64,000 bases of DNA from Rhinopomastus cyanomelas (GCA_013400115.1 VXBP01000405.1:59290-123289); one strand, 5' to 3'; positions 35,293 through 50,200 are shown, counted from the first letter of the stretch. Notes: a model not told the origin generated them from the sequence alone. Numbers and translations: made by a program.

Positions 35293-38200
35293 GTGAGTAT
35301 GGCCAGGGATGTCCACCACGGCAAGTTTGGGGTGGCCACTGGGCAGTTCCCCGTTTGGGGTGTGCAACCCTGGTTTGGAGCAGAGCTCTGTCCCTTCAGG
35401 TGTATCTTTAAAGCAATTGTGAAAAGTTCCAACAGGACATGGAGAAGGCAGGGGAAGGAGGTTGGGATGAGTGTACTGTGCCCACTGCAATGCCACAGCT
35501 CGAGCTTCCCTGCTCTGGCTGAGGCTGGCAGCTCTGCACCGCAGGACAAGCTCTCTGTTGAATGTGCGTGTCGCTGTGATGCCCCAGAACTGACTGCACT
35601 CCCTGCAAGACAGAGCTGATTCAACAGCACTGTGGGATCTCCAGGGCTGTGGGAGGGTGCAGGAAGGCACCAGGGCAGCTGCAAGAGGGAGAAGGATTTG
35701 CACCAGAAGGATTCCACCTTGGTGGCCCCAGAGCCCTCAGTTGGGGGAGAATGCCAATACAGTGGGTTGGCACACAGGGCCGTGGTATGCCATGACCTCA
35801 CCTGCTACAGCCCCTACTACTGCAGGNTGCTGGGGCTGTCACCTCTGCTCTGTGGATGCTGCTCAGCCACAGCACAGACAGGACCCACTTCCATTTCCCA
35901 TCTGGGGGCTTTTTTCTTTAGGGTGTTCTCAGCTTCAAGACAGCAGATTGTTTGTGTCCATAATTCTGCAAGCAGCTGCCTGGGACCTGCTCTTACCACT
36001 GCTACAGTCTCGTCTCCTCTCAGAGCCTTATAAAGTGCCAAACGGGTATGGGGAGGGGCTTGTTCTGCATAAGGGCTTCTCCAGGCAGCTGAGAGGGGTG
36101 GCTGCAGCTTGGCACAGGGCTGGGAGAGCCTTTCTGCATCCTGCACCCAGGCTCCAGTCCTGGTTCCCATATTAAGGCTTTCATTTGGGTTAAAAAGACG
36201 TCGCTGCCCCTTCACCTAGACAGGGAATGGCCTCGGCAGAAGGCTGTCAGGGTGAAACAGTGCAAATTAGGTTCCAAGATGATTGTCTGTGCTGATAAAG
36301 CTGCCGTAGAGCCCGATGAGCGCAACTGGCTGCATCCCTCCCCATCATTTGGACTAGCAGGGCTTTCTGCAGTGTGCCTCCCTCAATGAGCTAGAGTCAT
36401 TCACAGTCCCTTCCATTCCCAGACTGGGCATGGAGGTTCCTGCACCCCTCCTGTCACCCTCTCCACCTGACCTCCAGCACCCAACAGTCACTGTACTGTG
36501 TGGTCCCTTCCTCCACTGACTTTCTGCGTATCGTATGGTTTTGTGGGGTTTTCCCCTAAAGGAAAGATGATCCCTACGAGCAGCAAATGGGTTTTACTTT
36601 TCTTTTTCTGTTTCTCTTCTTTTCTGTCTTGTAACTCACTTGCCTGAAGCCGTTTAATTCAGGCTGCTGGAGATTCATCTTCAGCAGGCCCCTCATCTCC
36701 CCACGTCAGGTTGAGGGATGTGCAGCTCCGCCACTTTGGTGCAAACGGAGCGGCTTAGAGTGGAAACCCATCCCTGCCACAGCCCATCCCTGCTCAGCAG
36801 GACCACTCCTGCAGTGACCCGCAGGCAGGAGTGCGGCTGGCAAAGCGAGCCCCACAGGGAAGAACTCCGCTTCCCAACACACCAGTGCCTCAGGCAGATG
36901 GACGTGGGTGAACGCTCCCCTCCAGCTTCAAACACAGGAAACCAGCCCGTGTTCTGTGCTACATGTCTCATAGCAGACGCCCTTTCTCCTCTCTCCCTGT
37001 CTTCGTAGCCCTGCTGGATCTGTCCCTGCCCTGTAACTACTGGAACCACCAAAGTTGACGGGTATCTGCAAGTTTTATTAGTCCAAGTGACAACAAACCC
37101 AGTTGCAGGGAAGGGTTTGGTACCAGTGTTTGTCTTGCCCGTTGCCTGTGGCACTTCCCTGCCTTCTCTCTCTGTGACCAGTATGTGTTCCTCACTCCTC
37201 TGCCTGGGGTGGGTAACGTCCAGCGCCTGGGCAGAGTGTGGCTGGGACAACTTCACCGGGAAGGGGCTGCTTCTGGGTGGAAAAACCCCAAATCTGACTT
37301 CAAAAGGCCTGCCTCTCCTGCAGCGCACCGTGGAGAGGTTACCCAGTGCCTCCCACAGACTGGGTTACACTGGTTTCTGTGCTTTTCCCAGCCACTGCCA
37401 CAGGCGAGTACAAGCAGTGGATCCCCAACACCAATTTTGAAACCTCCTCCAACTGGGACAAAGGCAGAGTGCCCTGTGCCAGCAACGTGGTTCATTTTGA
37501 GAAGAACAAGGTACTGGCCATTTACAATGTATTTGTGTTTTATTGTTTTTATTTAATGCTTTGCCAAATGCTGTCGGGTGCTCACAGAAGCCCTTCATGT
37601 GCTGGGGAAAAACCTGGTTTACTTCTGCCTTTTCTTGCAGGTGGTCTCGGTGTTTGTCAGGTCTCCCCATGTGCTGGCAGGCATGGTAAGGTTCCTGGGA
37701 GGGTGGGCGAGGGAAGGCTGATGCTGGGGTGCTGCCAGCAGGGTGGCACATCCCCATGTCCCCCTTTCCAGGGGCTTTGGCATTTTGCTGGGGCCAAACT
37801 TGCCTAGGGTGCCTTGGCTGGGGCAAGGAGCAAGAGCTCTGGCATCCTGGGAGACTTTTTTGGGGGGGAATTTTTTTGTTCTTGAGGTGGGGCCACTGAA
37901 AAAAACCGCTCAGAAACAACTTCCACTTGCAAGAAAGAAGTTTTAGCCCCTGAAAAGAAGGACAAAATCAAGCCTTCATTGCCTTGACATGCTGGCATGG
38001 GGTGGGTCAGTGGTGATCCCCATCCCAGTGCTGGGGTGGCACAAAATGGGCTCGATCCAATTTGCAAAGCCTTCTGCCCTGGATGGGGTGAGCTCGTGGC
38101 CAAGTTTTCTCTCTCGATTATAGGGCAGCTTTGCTCTGTTACTGGCCATCACATCCGAACAAGCCCTTGAAATTCATGTGGTGCAATTTGTTCAGGCTGT

Positions 38201-41200
38201 CTCTGCCACTGATAGTTTTGATGCTTTAATAATGCCATGTGCCATGTTTAATTCCTCTGCAAATATTTGGGGAGTTACTTTATTTATATGGCATTTTAAA
38301 TATGAATTTTTGAAGGAAAGAATGTACTGGGGAAATATGTACAAATATAATGTAATAAATGATGTGGAATTTACCCAGAGAAGAAAAGAGCAAAATACCA
38401 CTCCAGTAGATTTTATTTTACTTACAGATGAATGTGTAATATTTCTAAAGTGCTTCCATCAGAGGCCTGAAAAGTACATAATTGCGAAGCAGCATCAGTC
38501 ATTATGGCAAGAGCCCCTCCCAGCCGAGCAGCCGAGCTACAGAGCCCAGCACCCCTGCAGCTGGCTGAGCAAGGGGAAGCACAACACCACCTTTGCACAG
38601 CCAATTGCGTCTCCGGCCGTGCTGCCACTCTGACCAGGGGTGGATGTTTGCAGTCAGGGCTGAGTGATGGGTGCAGGGTGCTGCAGTGGCCTCCAGCTCG
38701 TTTTAGTCAAATGCACCAGGGGTGGATGTTTGCAGTCAGGGCTGAGTGATGGGTGCAGGGTGCTGCAGTGGCCTCCAGCTCGTTCTAGTCAAATACACCA
38801 GGGGTGGATGTTTGCAGTCAGGGCTGAGTGATGGGTGCAGGGTGCTGCAGTGGCCTCCAGCTCGTTCTAGTCAAATGCTCCAGTGGTTCTCATGGGAGGC
38901 CCTGCAGAACCTTGGCTGCCCCAGGGTTTCTCTGGGACCCCACTGCTGGTAGGCAGCTGCACAAGCTCCAAGGTTACAGTGAATATTGCAACTCCCGTTG
39001 TGCAGGAGGACAGAAGGTCTGGGGGGCCCATGAGAGGATTTACCCTCATGGCACCACATGCTGTGAGAGCTTGGCACCATCCCCTTCCAGGTGGGCCTCA
39101 TCCAACTGCTGTCCATGGGCAGCCCAGTTAACCCAGGGCTAGAATCTGTGCTGCAGCCCACTCTGTCCTGAGCATCACCACCCCAGCCGCTCAAGATTAG
39201 CTGTCCCAGCACGCTTCCTAGTGCTGTGGTTAATATTTCTTTTCAATATCAGCTCAGCCACTTCCTTTCCCTGTGCCACCAAGCTCTGCTGTCACCAGTG
39301 ACACAGGAGCTGCTGGGATTAGGGATGGGAAAGGAGTGAAACCCAGCACCTGAGCCCCTCTGCCACTTGTGGGGATGACGTGAAATTTGGCAACTGGGTG
39401 GTGCGACAATGAATGGATTGTGAGGGAGGCTGGGCTGCACCTGTCTGGCTGCTGGCCCTGCCACGCCAGAGCATTAATCACTTAAATCAGCAGGAATACA
39501 TTAAGCTTCAGAGTCACCATGGAGATACTATACAGTCCTTGGCTAAAAAATAACCAGTGCGTTGCTTGCTGTGGGAGGGCAGGAGGAGGCTGGGCTCTCG
39601 GTGACTTTCACGAGGATGGTGCCTGGTGTGCAGCAGGTGAGGTGAGCTGGGTGCTCGGTTCTGGTGGCCCACTGACGGGGAGAGGCTACAGGAGACTTCC
39701 CATTCCAACCGCTCAGCTGAGTGGAGTAAGACCTGGGGTGGCAAGGGGACCTCATGCGTACAATGTCAGCCCCCCTCCCAGACATTTCCATCAAAGGAAA
39801 GACTTTCCATATGGAACAGCCTCCAAGCCTCCAGCTCCTCTCCTCATCCATCCCCTGTGGGTACCAGCTAAGCATCAGGAGCTGTTTTCTTGGGAGGTGG
39901 CTGGAGCTGTTTGGGCACTCGGCCCAGTGCCCTCACTGGGGGAAGCCCATTTATCACCTAGCCTGGAGGCTCCTTGCTCTGAAGTTTCAGGTGGGTTCCC
40001 AGTTCAGCCACACACTAAATCAAATCCAGCTTAAGTGTAAATGACTTTGAAACACAACCTCTGTGATTAGGCTGGATTTTCTATGGTACTTAGCTGCCTA
40101 AAGATGCGGATCAGTACTCAGCTGGCTTCTAGAGGTGCCTGGGCATAAATCTGGAAAAAAAGGGTGTCAGTGTCTGAGATGGGTGCTGCAGGGCAAGTGG
40201 GCTTTGGCTTCACTGTTCTTCTTGCTGGGGAAGAAAGGCTGCTCTCAGGGATTTGGAGCCTCTGGCTGTGGCTGCGCTTCCGAGGGGAGCCAGGCCAGGG
40301 CACGGCTGCAGCTGTAAGACCGGAGTTTGCCCCAGCAACATCAGCTCTGTTGCAGCTGGTGCCCAGTCTGGCCAGCACCGGTGCAAGCCAGGGAGGGGTG
40401 ATGACACTTGCTATTTTGGGGGCAGCAGGAGTCAGGTTTAGTGACGCAGGCAGAGCACTCTCTCTCAGCCCCCATGGTGCTAGGGCCAGAGCACTGGCCA
40501 GGGTTACTCATCAGCATCAATGTCACCCTTCCAGTTTTGCCCCTGCACCGGTGTCATCTTTATAGTTGTAGCCTGTGAATGGGCTCTGCCATGCTGGTTT
40601 CCACTGCTTGTGCTACCTCCCAGAGAGAGGCTGCAAAGGCTGAGCAGGGGTCAAGAGGGTGTGGGGCCCTGGGTCTAAGCAGGGCTGCCTCACCTCGCCT
40701 TGTATTTTTAGCTGCCTAATCGTAAGAGCAGAATGTACCCGGCTCTGCTGCAGGATGCTCCTGCTCAGCTCCTGGCAGAGATTGATCTTGAAATGCCAAT
40801 TGCTCTCCAGGGGCGCGCTGGCTCTAATGAATTGCTGTGGTTCACTCTCGTCCCAGGCAGTGAGGCTGCCTCCCCACTGCTTCCTGAACCCTTGGGTAAT
40901 GAGGCACCCAGAAAAGACATTATTTTTCCTTCTCCTGAGATCAAGGCAAAAAAGGGTTGTGTGTGTGTGTGTATGTGGGTGTGCTGGCACAGAACTACAA
41001 GCCAGAGTGCTGCAGGCTGTGCTCCGGCAGCGTCTCCACTGCAGGTTAGCCCTGGGAAAGCAGCATGGTGAGGCAGCCTTTTCCAGTCACCTCCCTGGGC
41101 CTATTTACTCCTTGGAGGCTGTTTTCCAGTGGGAGGGGTTATTAAAGCATGTGATGAGCAGAGCAGCTTGACAGCATCCCAGGCTGAAGCGGGTGCTTGG

Positions 41201-44200
41201 GCAGCTGCTCTGTGGGCCAGCTGCCATCCGTTGTCTCTGGGATTGGACCCCTACCCACACCTTGAGGGACAGTCAGGAGAATGAACTGAACTGGCCCCAA
41301 GTAGTATCGGCACATTTGCCTTCAGCATCCACGACTCATGTGCCATGGGCTGGTTTACATTAAGGCACTTCCCAAGGGTCTTCCCAATGTCCCTGCGTCT
41401 CCCTTGATTTCTCCATGCAGCTGGGACCTCTTTGGTTTCAGTTCTGGAGGTGTGAGCTGGGGAGCTGCAGTCAAGTTAACGGCCTTTTTCATGCCATCGC
41501 TTTTCTTATGGCTTTTATTCGAGGCTGCGCTGTGGTTTAGTAGACCTGTGCCAGCCAGGACCCTGTGTGGCCTGGCCCAGAACTGTGGCTCCTTTGGAGA
41601 GGAGCACAATGTTTTGAGAACCTGATATGCCAGGCTGCTCTGTGCCAGGGGATGGGGTGGCAAGTCTTGGGCAGGCAATATTCATAGAATCATAGAATCA
41701 TTATGGTTGTAAAAGATTGCTAAACCCAACCATCAAGCTAACCCCACCACCCAGTCTAACGATGTCCTGAAGTGTCTTGTCACTCTGCTCAGCTCACCCA
41801 GAGTTCTCCGCGTGGTCCCAGTAACCCTGCCTCACTGTCCCCTCTCTCAGGGGTCTGGAGTAGCTGGTGCCATGGCAGGGTCAGGCTGGATCGGCTGTGG
41901 GCTGAGGGTGGGAGGCTATGTGCGTGGCTGGGGGAAAAGATTCCAGCGCAGGGATGTAAGTGGGAGCTCTGTCTGGGCAGCAAGACAGCTGATGAACTCT
42001 CTGCTGATGAACTCCAGGAATCCAGTGGTGAGGGAGCCCCTGTCCAAGCTCCAGGGCTGTCCAAGGGGTTCAGCTACAGACAAACCTGGCCCTGGGCCTT
42101 TCTGGGGCCTTCAGCCAGCACCTGGCTCGCACGCAAACACCCGCTGCTCATCTGTGCCCCGATAGCTCCCACTGGCCTAAATGGGCACTGGGCAAAACCC
42201 CGCTGCTCCCACCCATGGGTGGCAATGGGCAGGGTCTGGCTCAGCCTGCCCCAGCAGAGCAGGACTGGCAGAGGTGATGGGGGAACTGTTCTGCGCATTA
42301 ACAGCTGTAGTGGGTGGCAGCACTCCGCACTGGAGAAATGACCACCCAGCACCTCCCCTGGCGATGTTCCTCCAGCACTGGCCCTGTCTGGGTGCCAAGC
42401 AAGGGGCTATGCCCAGGAGCCATGGGCATCCCCAGCAGCTGCAGACCTGCTTGCTGGGGCAGTCCTGGGTGCAGAGCTGAGGGAAGCTAGCTGACTGCCC
42501 AGGCGGTCTCAGCTTTCACAGTGTGGATGGTGACACCATCACACCTGAGTAAAAAACCCAGAGGTGCTGGTGCTGCAGTCCCAGCGCTGCTCACCTGGGT
42601 TGAAAGCTGCATCTCCCTGCACTGCTGATGACACCATCGCTCTGCTGCCGTCAGTCACCTTGGCCTGGTGCCCACAGCCAGAGCAGAGCTGCCCACATCA
42701 CGAGCTGCCTTTCAGGCCTTTGCTATTGGTTTCTATTTTGCATTTTGGAAATGAATCTTAACCTCATTTACATGTCGAAACAGTGGGATTTCTCCTCAGT
42801 GGTGTGACGCTGGGGTCACCATGCTGGTCGCTCTGGGCTGGAGGCCACATGAGGTCTTTCCTCTTTGGTTTATTTGCTGACTTTGATGAGAAAAATGACA
42901 ACTGTGTTTGGGCTGTCATTTCGCTCGATAGCAGTGACCGAGAAGAGAAGTTGTTTGCCAGTACCAGGGATGGGAAGTGACTAATGGGACTCTAAGCTCG
43001 CTGTATTAATGGCCCTGGAGTACAGGCTGGCAGGAGTGAGGGAAAGCAGATGAAGCCACCAGCTCTTTGGCTCTGGTCCGCTGCTACATGTCATTGCTCA
43101 GTTCAAAATGTACTTGGACATGGGCCCAGCCTATACACAATTTCTATACTGAATTCCCAAATGCAGGAAGCCGCTGCCCAGCCAGAGTCTCCACTTGTCC
43201 TCTGCAGTGAGTCAAGATGCTCTACCTCTGGTAGGGAAAAAGAAGAAAGTGGGAATTATTTACAAACTAGGACTTATGGGACAACAGAGCCACTTACGCA
43301 CAACCCCAGGTACCAGTATAGGCTGGGGACTGACCTGTTGGAGAGCAGTGCAGGAGAAAGGGACCTGGGGATCCTAGCGGGCAGCAGGATGACTGTGAGC
43401 CAGCAATGTGCTCTTGTGGCCAAGAGAGCGAACGGCGTCCTGGGGTGGATCGGAAGGAGGGCTTATCTCAAAAGCCATACAAAGCCAGGGAGCGTGGTGG
43501 CATGGTTTCCAGTTCGGCATGAAACATGCAGTGGCCTCATGGAGCTGTGTCCCTAGGTGAAGGCTTCTTCCTGGCTGATGAAGAGACTCCATACCCTTGG
43601 GGCAGACATTGTCTCCACCTCAGCAGTTCACCTTATCCTCCCTTCTCGTACAGCCCCAAACACAGCATTGCTGGATCTTAAGCAGACGGAGCAGCCACCT
43701 TCTGCTCTCCATCCTAGTTTCTCACAGTTTCTTAAACAAGAGGAAGACCTGGGCTATGGCCTTCAAAGTTCTGCACCTCCTAATCAGCTGCCTACAGCAT
43801 GGGGCAAGGAGATTTCTGCTATGCCCACCCCAGTCCCTGGGAGTCCCTGTGTGCAAGACAGCCCGAAAGACAGGGAACAATTACAGCCACCAGCAGCAGT
43901 CATTCATGAGCCTTGCTTTCTCTAGCCTACATGCATATTTAAAGACCAATTAAGTCGATGAAACCTTAAAAATCCCGTCTAACCTGCTGCTGCCTGAGCA
44001 CAGGTTCCAACGCATCGGCATAACGTTCTGCTTCCTCCCGGAGGGCTTCCAGCTGCTCTCTGGAGAGAGAGAGAGCAGAGCGCTAAAATAGACTGAGATA
44101 GAGGAGAAGGGAGCCTTCAGCATCACTCACTCCCTGACACATGGAAATATTGGGGGGGGGACCTGACTTTCTCTCTGATAGTTCCTAAATGTAAAAGAAG

Positions 44201-47200
44201 ATGGACTGGTCTGATCAGATTAGCCTGTGTGCTGAGAACAAGTCTCCTGACACAGCTGGTTCCATGGCCTGTCCCAGAGGTGACAGTGCCAGAAAGGGCT
44301 CCCATGGCAGAGCTGGGCCTAATGAAGTCTGTCCCTGTGCCCCCAAGTGGAAACCTGGCCGGGCTGAGCCTAGGCAAGTGCAGTGGCCCTGGTGATGTCC
44401 TGCCCAACAAGAAGAGGGTTCAGCCATGGCAAGCTGCATCAGATGCCGTTGTGTGCCTCACCAAGCATCGCCCAGCCTCCTGAGTTTAATTTTGTTGGGC
44501 AAGTGCAGCACCCAAAAGTGGGAACTCATTAACAGGGGGGACCTCTGGGCCCTTGCAGAGCAAGGTTGGATTTTTTTATGACGTGCCAACTCACAAATCA
44601 TTCCTGAACAGCTGGGACTGTGTGCAAGAGAGCGATGAGCTGTCGTAAGGGCTTCTTTTATTCCTGGTTCTTGTGTCCTCGAACGCTTTAAGCTTTTCTG
44701 TGCTACTGGGAGATAATGTCAAACCACCTCTCTCCTCTCCTGTTCCCTGGCTGCCAAAACAGGAGCTGATACTTCCCCGTTAGTGTGGGACGTGGTGAGG
44801 GTAACTCCTGATGACTGCAGAGTGCCTCAGAGAGAGAGTGAATGCCATAGGCAGCTTAATAATTAGTACAGTTACTTGATTACAAGCCTGGGTGCCTGGC
44901 GGAGGGACTGTTCACTCACACTCTGAATCTCTTATCTAGTACCTGCCCCTGAACGGAGAATTCATTCTGGCATCTGGAGCAGGATTCGCAGCTTCTGACG
45001 GCAGCTGGGATCCAGGCTGTGACTCAGGTACTTTGTGCCCAACCAGTCAGCCCATCAGCCCACGATTGTCCATGCAAATTCGGTCCAAACACTTCTGCAA
45101 AGCGTTTTGCTGTCCCACCTCAGAGCAAAGTGAATCACTCCTCTTCTAATGCCTGCCTTTTCTTTGATGACCTCTCATATCAGATCTTTTTTTTGCTGCT
45201 AGATCACCTGTCTTCTGACAGAGTAATTGTAGTGGGGGAGCCTTTGAAGTCATAGCAGAGAGGCAAACGTTGTTTGTATTTTACCTTGCCTGTTAAGCAT
45301 GCAGCCACATCAAAGCCCTTGTTTGCTTTGCCGTGGCATTTCTAAAGAAAACTGGTTAGGAATTACCCATCAGTGGGCTGAGCTGCAGCCATCACAGCGA
45401 GCTGGCCTTTGGACCAGTGTGGCAGGCACTTTGAGGGCAGCACAGCCTTCCCTCCCTTCCCCTCCAAGCACCCAAGCCAGCTCTTTGCCCTGTCAGAGAG
45501 AGGCAGTGCATTTCATCAGAGCCTGGTACTGGTTTGGAAGCTGTTTGTTGGGGAGAGGTCCTCTGGCTATCTAAGAGCTACCCAATCACAGAATCACAGA
45601 ACATTAGAGATTAAAAGGAACCTCAGAAGATCATCTAGTCCAATCCCCCCGCCATAGCAGGATCACCCAGATCAAGTCGCACAGGAACCTTTCCAGGTAG
45701 GTTTTAAATGTCTCCAGAGAAGGAGACTCCACAACCTCCCTGGGCAGCCCCTTCCACTGCTCCATCACTCTCCCAGTGGTGAAGAGCTTTTTGTGGCTGC
45801 AGGGAAAGGGTCCAAGTAGAGTGCCTGTGCCTACACTGATTGGCCAGAAATAAAATCAGAAAATAGAGAGAATAAACCCAAATGGATCTGCCCAGAGGAA
45901 GGACTGCAGCATCATTCCAGCTGGAGCTGTGCTAAAAGCCTTCATCCCCATCTTTTTTCTGCTCTGGTGCTGTTTGCCTGTGTCAGGGATGCTCTGGCGG
46001 CTAGGACTTGTACTGCTCTGTCCTTCTAACCACCTGCTGCTTCCCTGAAATCGATGGGACAGCTATCACAAATTGATTGATTTTAAAGCATGGATTTAAA
46101 ATGAACGCAGGCAACTCAGTCACTGAACACCTGCACGCTGACCAAACTGGTAACTGCTCAGCCAGTGGGGAAAGGTGAAAAGGATGCAAGCACTGTCTGA
46201 TGATGCTGTGACCAGCAGGGAAATGGTTAATGATTAAATAGTCACTGGCTAAATGAGCCACTGGTTTTGAGGTTACCTGCTGCAGGGAACAGGGCTGGCT
46301 GTGTCTCTGCAGGCTTCCAAGCCTGTTTGGAAACTCGGATGTGAATTCCCACACTAATTTTTTTCTGGTTTAGCTATTATTTAGCATTTAGGAGACTGTT
46401 TGCCTCCCTGAACAAAAATAAAAGTGAGTTTGAAGAAAGCAAAGGGAACTGTCCTCTGGCATCTGAAGCTATTAATCAGAAGTAGGATCCAGGCTGCGCT
46501 GCAGGGATCCCATCCCTGAACTCTGCGAAGGTTCCCCTCAGCAGCTGCCCAGAAGGGTGAGACCAGGGCCAGCCCTGCCCACAGGGCGAGCTCCTCCACT
46601 TTGAGCCGAGCACTGCCTGGCCTTCCCAAACCAGATGCCTCCGCTGGGGCTGTGAATGTGTCCTTGGGCCATGCTCAACCCTTCCTGTTGCTTTTCCAGG
46701 CGGAACAGTGAGGTTTTCCGACACGGAGCAGCACGCGTGGTTTGACCCTGCGTTGTGGCAGGCTGTGTCCCCAGGCGGGGAGCACGAGCTGAGCAGGCGC
46801 CTCTTTTCTGTGGATGAGGAGCGCATCCCGTGCCAGTACGACGACGTTATCTTCCCGCCAGAAACCTCCTTCCGGGTAGACATTGACTCATCGCAACAAG
46901 TGATTCGCCTCCGCAGCATCTCTCTTATGGGCCAGGTAGTGTGGCAGCTCAGTGGGTCCTCACCGCTGCCCCAAGTACATCAGGAGAGGAAGGACCACCT
47001 AGGGTGTGGTGTGCTGGGAGATGAGACATTCCATGGGTGGCTGCTGCTGCTGTAGATGGTCTTGAATGCTTCCTCAGGCAGTTGGTTATCACCCCCCTGG
47101 CTGCAGTGTGGGAGAACAGGCTGTCTGCCTCACGCTGAAAAACATGGCCAGAGTGTGAAGGTCAAACCACCAGCAAACAGCACCTTCTCCTGCACCACGG

Positions 47201-50200
47201 GCTGCCCTTTCCCAGGCATGTGTCCACAGCCCGGTTGCTCCGGGACCCAGTGGGGACACCTCCTTCCCCCTCCTGACTGTAGCACGGCCTGGCAATCGCC
47301 TGGCAGCCCTGCATTGACCCTGCTCGTTAGTTGATTGGGAGGGATAATGATCGAATCACTGGCAGCCTGCGTGGCCTCAGCCAGGGAACAGGCGCAGGGC
47401 ACGACCCATCGTCCTTCCCTGGTCGGAGGAGCGAAGGGTCCCAAGGCGCCGCAGTAGCGGCCACAGGCTTCTTCCCAGAGCGGGAGGTGCGGCAGGCGCC
47501 TGCGAGCTGCCATTTCAGGGCCGGGCTCTCCGTGTCTGCGTTTGCTTAAGCAGCTCTGTGGCCAGCGGCTCTGTGGGCAAGGCAGGACCCAGCAGAGCTC
47601 ATCTCAGGCAGGGCCGGGGGCACTCGGGTGCTTGGAGTAACGCTGGTCCCGCTGATGCTTCAGAACTATGCCAGGGACTCCAAGGACTGACCTGGGTCTC
47701 TGGACGGAGGCTGCGGCCCAGTGATGAGACAGAAGAAGGTGCTTTTTATTTGTGATCGTAGAGTATGTCCAAAAACCTGACCTTGGCCCTTTGTAGCCAT
47801 CACACTCCTTGCTCTGTGTGGGGTGTTTACATGCCAGGGCTTGAGAAACCCTTCTGTTGTGCTGGGGCATGGTGAAGCCTCCTGCAGAAGAGAGCTGGTA
47901 GGGGATCACTGGTGGCTTGGCAGGACCAGGCTGGTCAGTCCAGCTCAGCAGCTGCTGATGCCCAGCCCACGGAAACACCTGCCAGGCTGAAGGACAAAAG
48001 GGGCAGGTCAGCCCCTTCATCCTGGTAATTAAAAGCTGGTAATGAATTCTCTGGGCCTGCAGGAAGAGAGGATGCAAGGGTGCTTTGAAGCTCATGATTT
48101 ATTTGTGGCTTTTTTATTTAGGTTTTAAACTAGATAGGGTTTTTCTGGTGGTCCCACAGCAAAGCCCAGACGGGTGCAGGGGCAGGATTTTCCTGCTGCT
48201 CTCACTGCCTGTGATGGGGCTGTCAGACACAGTGGTGGTTATCCAGGTGGCACTGTCAGGTACTTGAGGACAGTACTGGGACCTGCCTGGAGATACCCAA
48301 CCACTTTGCTGCTCTTCTCCGTGCAGGAGTTCAGCAGCCCTGAGGCCTGGACTGGGTACCTGCGGGGTCCCTCGGCCTCGCTGCAGTTCCATGGCAATGG
48401 CACTCTCCAGGTGACCGGTTCTGGCTGCCCTGACAAGTCTGGCTGTGCCTGTGGGAACACCCTGGTGAGTGCCCCACTGTCATTTACGGGGGGACCATGG
48501 CAATTTGCAGGGTGAGGCACTAACGCTTCCTTGCTCCCCTTTAGGATGGCCACCGCATCTGCACAGCCCTACTGAAGGCATCAGGGGGACAGTGCCCAGC
48601 ACCATCCTGCCAGAGTCCTCTGCAGCCCCTTGGCCACTGCTGCAGGATCTGTGGTGAGTGAAGGGCACAGCCCTCGGCTCCACAGGGAAAGCTGGCTCTG
48701 GGGGAGCTGCTGGTCCTGGGTTGAGGTTATGCTGTGGTCCATCTGCAGTCCATCCTTGTCCCACGTGCCACCCTCCCAGGGAGCCTCTCTGAAGCATCAG
48801 CCTGGTTTTGGGGAGCCTGTTATGAGCTGCAGCCTTTTGTCCCTGTCTCTGGTTTGTCCTGTCAGGGTGTCACTGCTCGTCAAGCTAATGGGGCTCTGCT
48901 GAGTTTATGCAGTGGAAAACAGGCAGGGGAAATGCACCTTTTCCACCCTAATGTCACTTCTCCAGCAGCAGGTTTGTTTCATTTCATGTAAAATCAAACC
49001 TGGTGAGTCAGCTCGTGTCTGACAGCCTTCCCTTGGTGATGGGCACCTCTCCACCAATCTGCCTAGAAAGGTGCTAAGGGGAGGTTTTCATGTGCAACCG
49101 TTCCTGGGTATTCGGTGTCTTGTCTCTGCTGTATCCTACCCAGCCCGTTAAAACAGAATCCTGTGTATCTCCAAGCCCTCTGAAGCCTTTAGGAGGATGT
49201 AATGTTTCAAGAATTGCTTGTGTGTGTTTTCCTCAAGGAAAACCTTTGCCCTTGTCCCTGCAGTGCAGTGGTGTGGGGAGCACAGGGATCCTCTTGTAGC
49301 TGCCTTCCCTCCAAAGCCACAGTAGAGCTCCCGAGTCACAGCCCTCTAGCCCCCCAGGGCAGGCACCTGCGGAGCTTCCCAGAGGGAAGTGTGTGAGACA
49401 GCTTTCCAGGGAAAGCTTCTCTCTGGAATATGGTGGGAACCAAAAGCCTTGCATCAAACCCAGTTGATACAACGACCAGTGCAGGAGCAGGAGGCTTCTC
49501 GAGGCAGGGCTGTGGGGCTGCCTCTACAGTAGCCCAGCCAGACCAGCTGCATGGAGGTCCTCAGTGCCTTTCACAGTGGTCCGAGCCGGGCTGCCATGGC
49601 AGCTCTCTTCCCCAGCTCAGTGGCAATGTTGTGTCTGTCTGTTTTTGGGCTGCAGGAGCCATTGTTAACCTGGATTTCACTCCTGATTTTGAGCTGCAGA
49701 AATACCGGGACAGGCTGGTCCAAACCTTCCTGAGCCAGGTAAAGCAGCCTGCTGAGTTGGGAGGGGCTAATGGCAACATGAGCCACTGGCCACATGCTGG
49801 TGACTGTACAGCCTCCCCTGCTCCCTACTGCAGCCACACTGTCCTTCTCAGTGTAGAGCAGGAACAGCTGCCAGCAGGCAGGTGGGGAAGGATGCAGGGG
49901 GCTCACTGGAGACCCTGGTCTGGAAAACACAAGAAGTCAGCCAGAAGGTCAGGTTTAGATAACGTGGGAGGTCAGCTCATGCAGCTGGAATCACGGAAAC
50001 CTACAAGAATCCTGTAATTTCGGGGTCTTGTGGCCTTTGGGAGATGGCACCAACACTGAGCTGCTCTCTTATTCCCCAGTAGATAAGTGCTGGGTGGGTA
50101 GCTGGCACTAGCAGCACTCAGATGCTGGCTCTGCGAGGTACCACTTCACACTGCTGCTTGTCAGACACAACCTGGTGAGATCCTACTCCTGGCTGGGAGC

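Larger units (their letters stand above)
37686..44939 (+). other. AMN: AMN intron 3 (7.25 kb)
   Basis: By far the largest AMN intron. It holds an AT-rich island (38110-38480), an 82-bp x 3 tandem repeat (38633-38878), a short GT run (40957-40972), and CR1 fragments on both strands (41682-41785 minus; 43290-43500 plus). The rest is GC-rich with no supported gene. Confidence 0.8.

Noticed and set aside
35827..35827. Ambiguous base n
   Set aside because: A single unresolved base in AMN intron 1; no sign of a longer gap or biological meaning.
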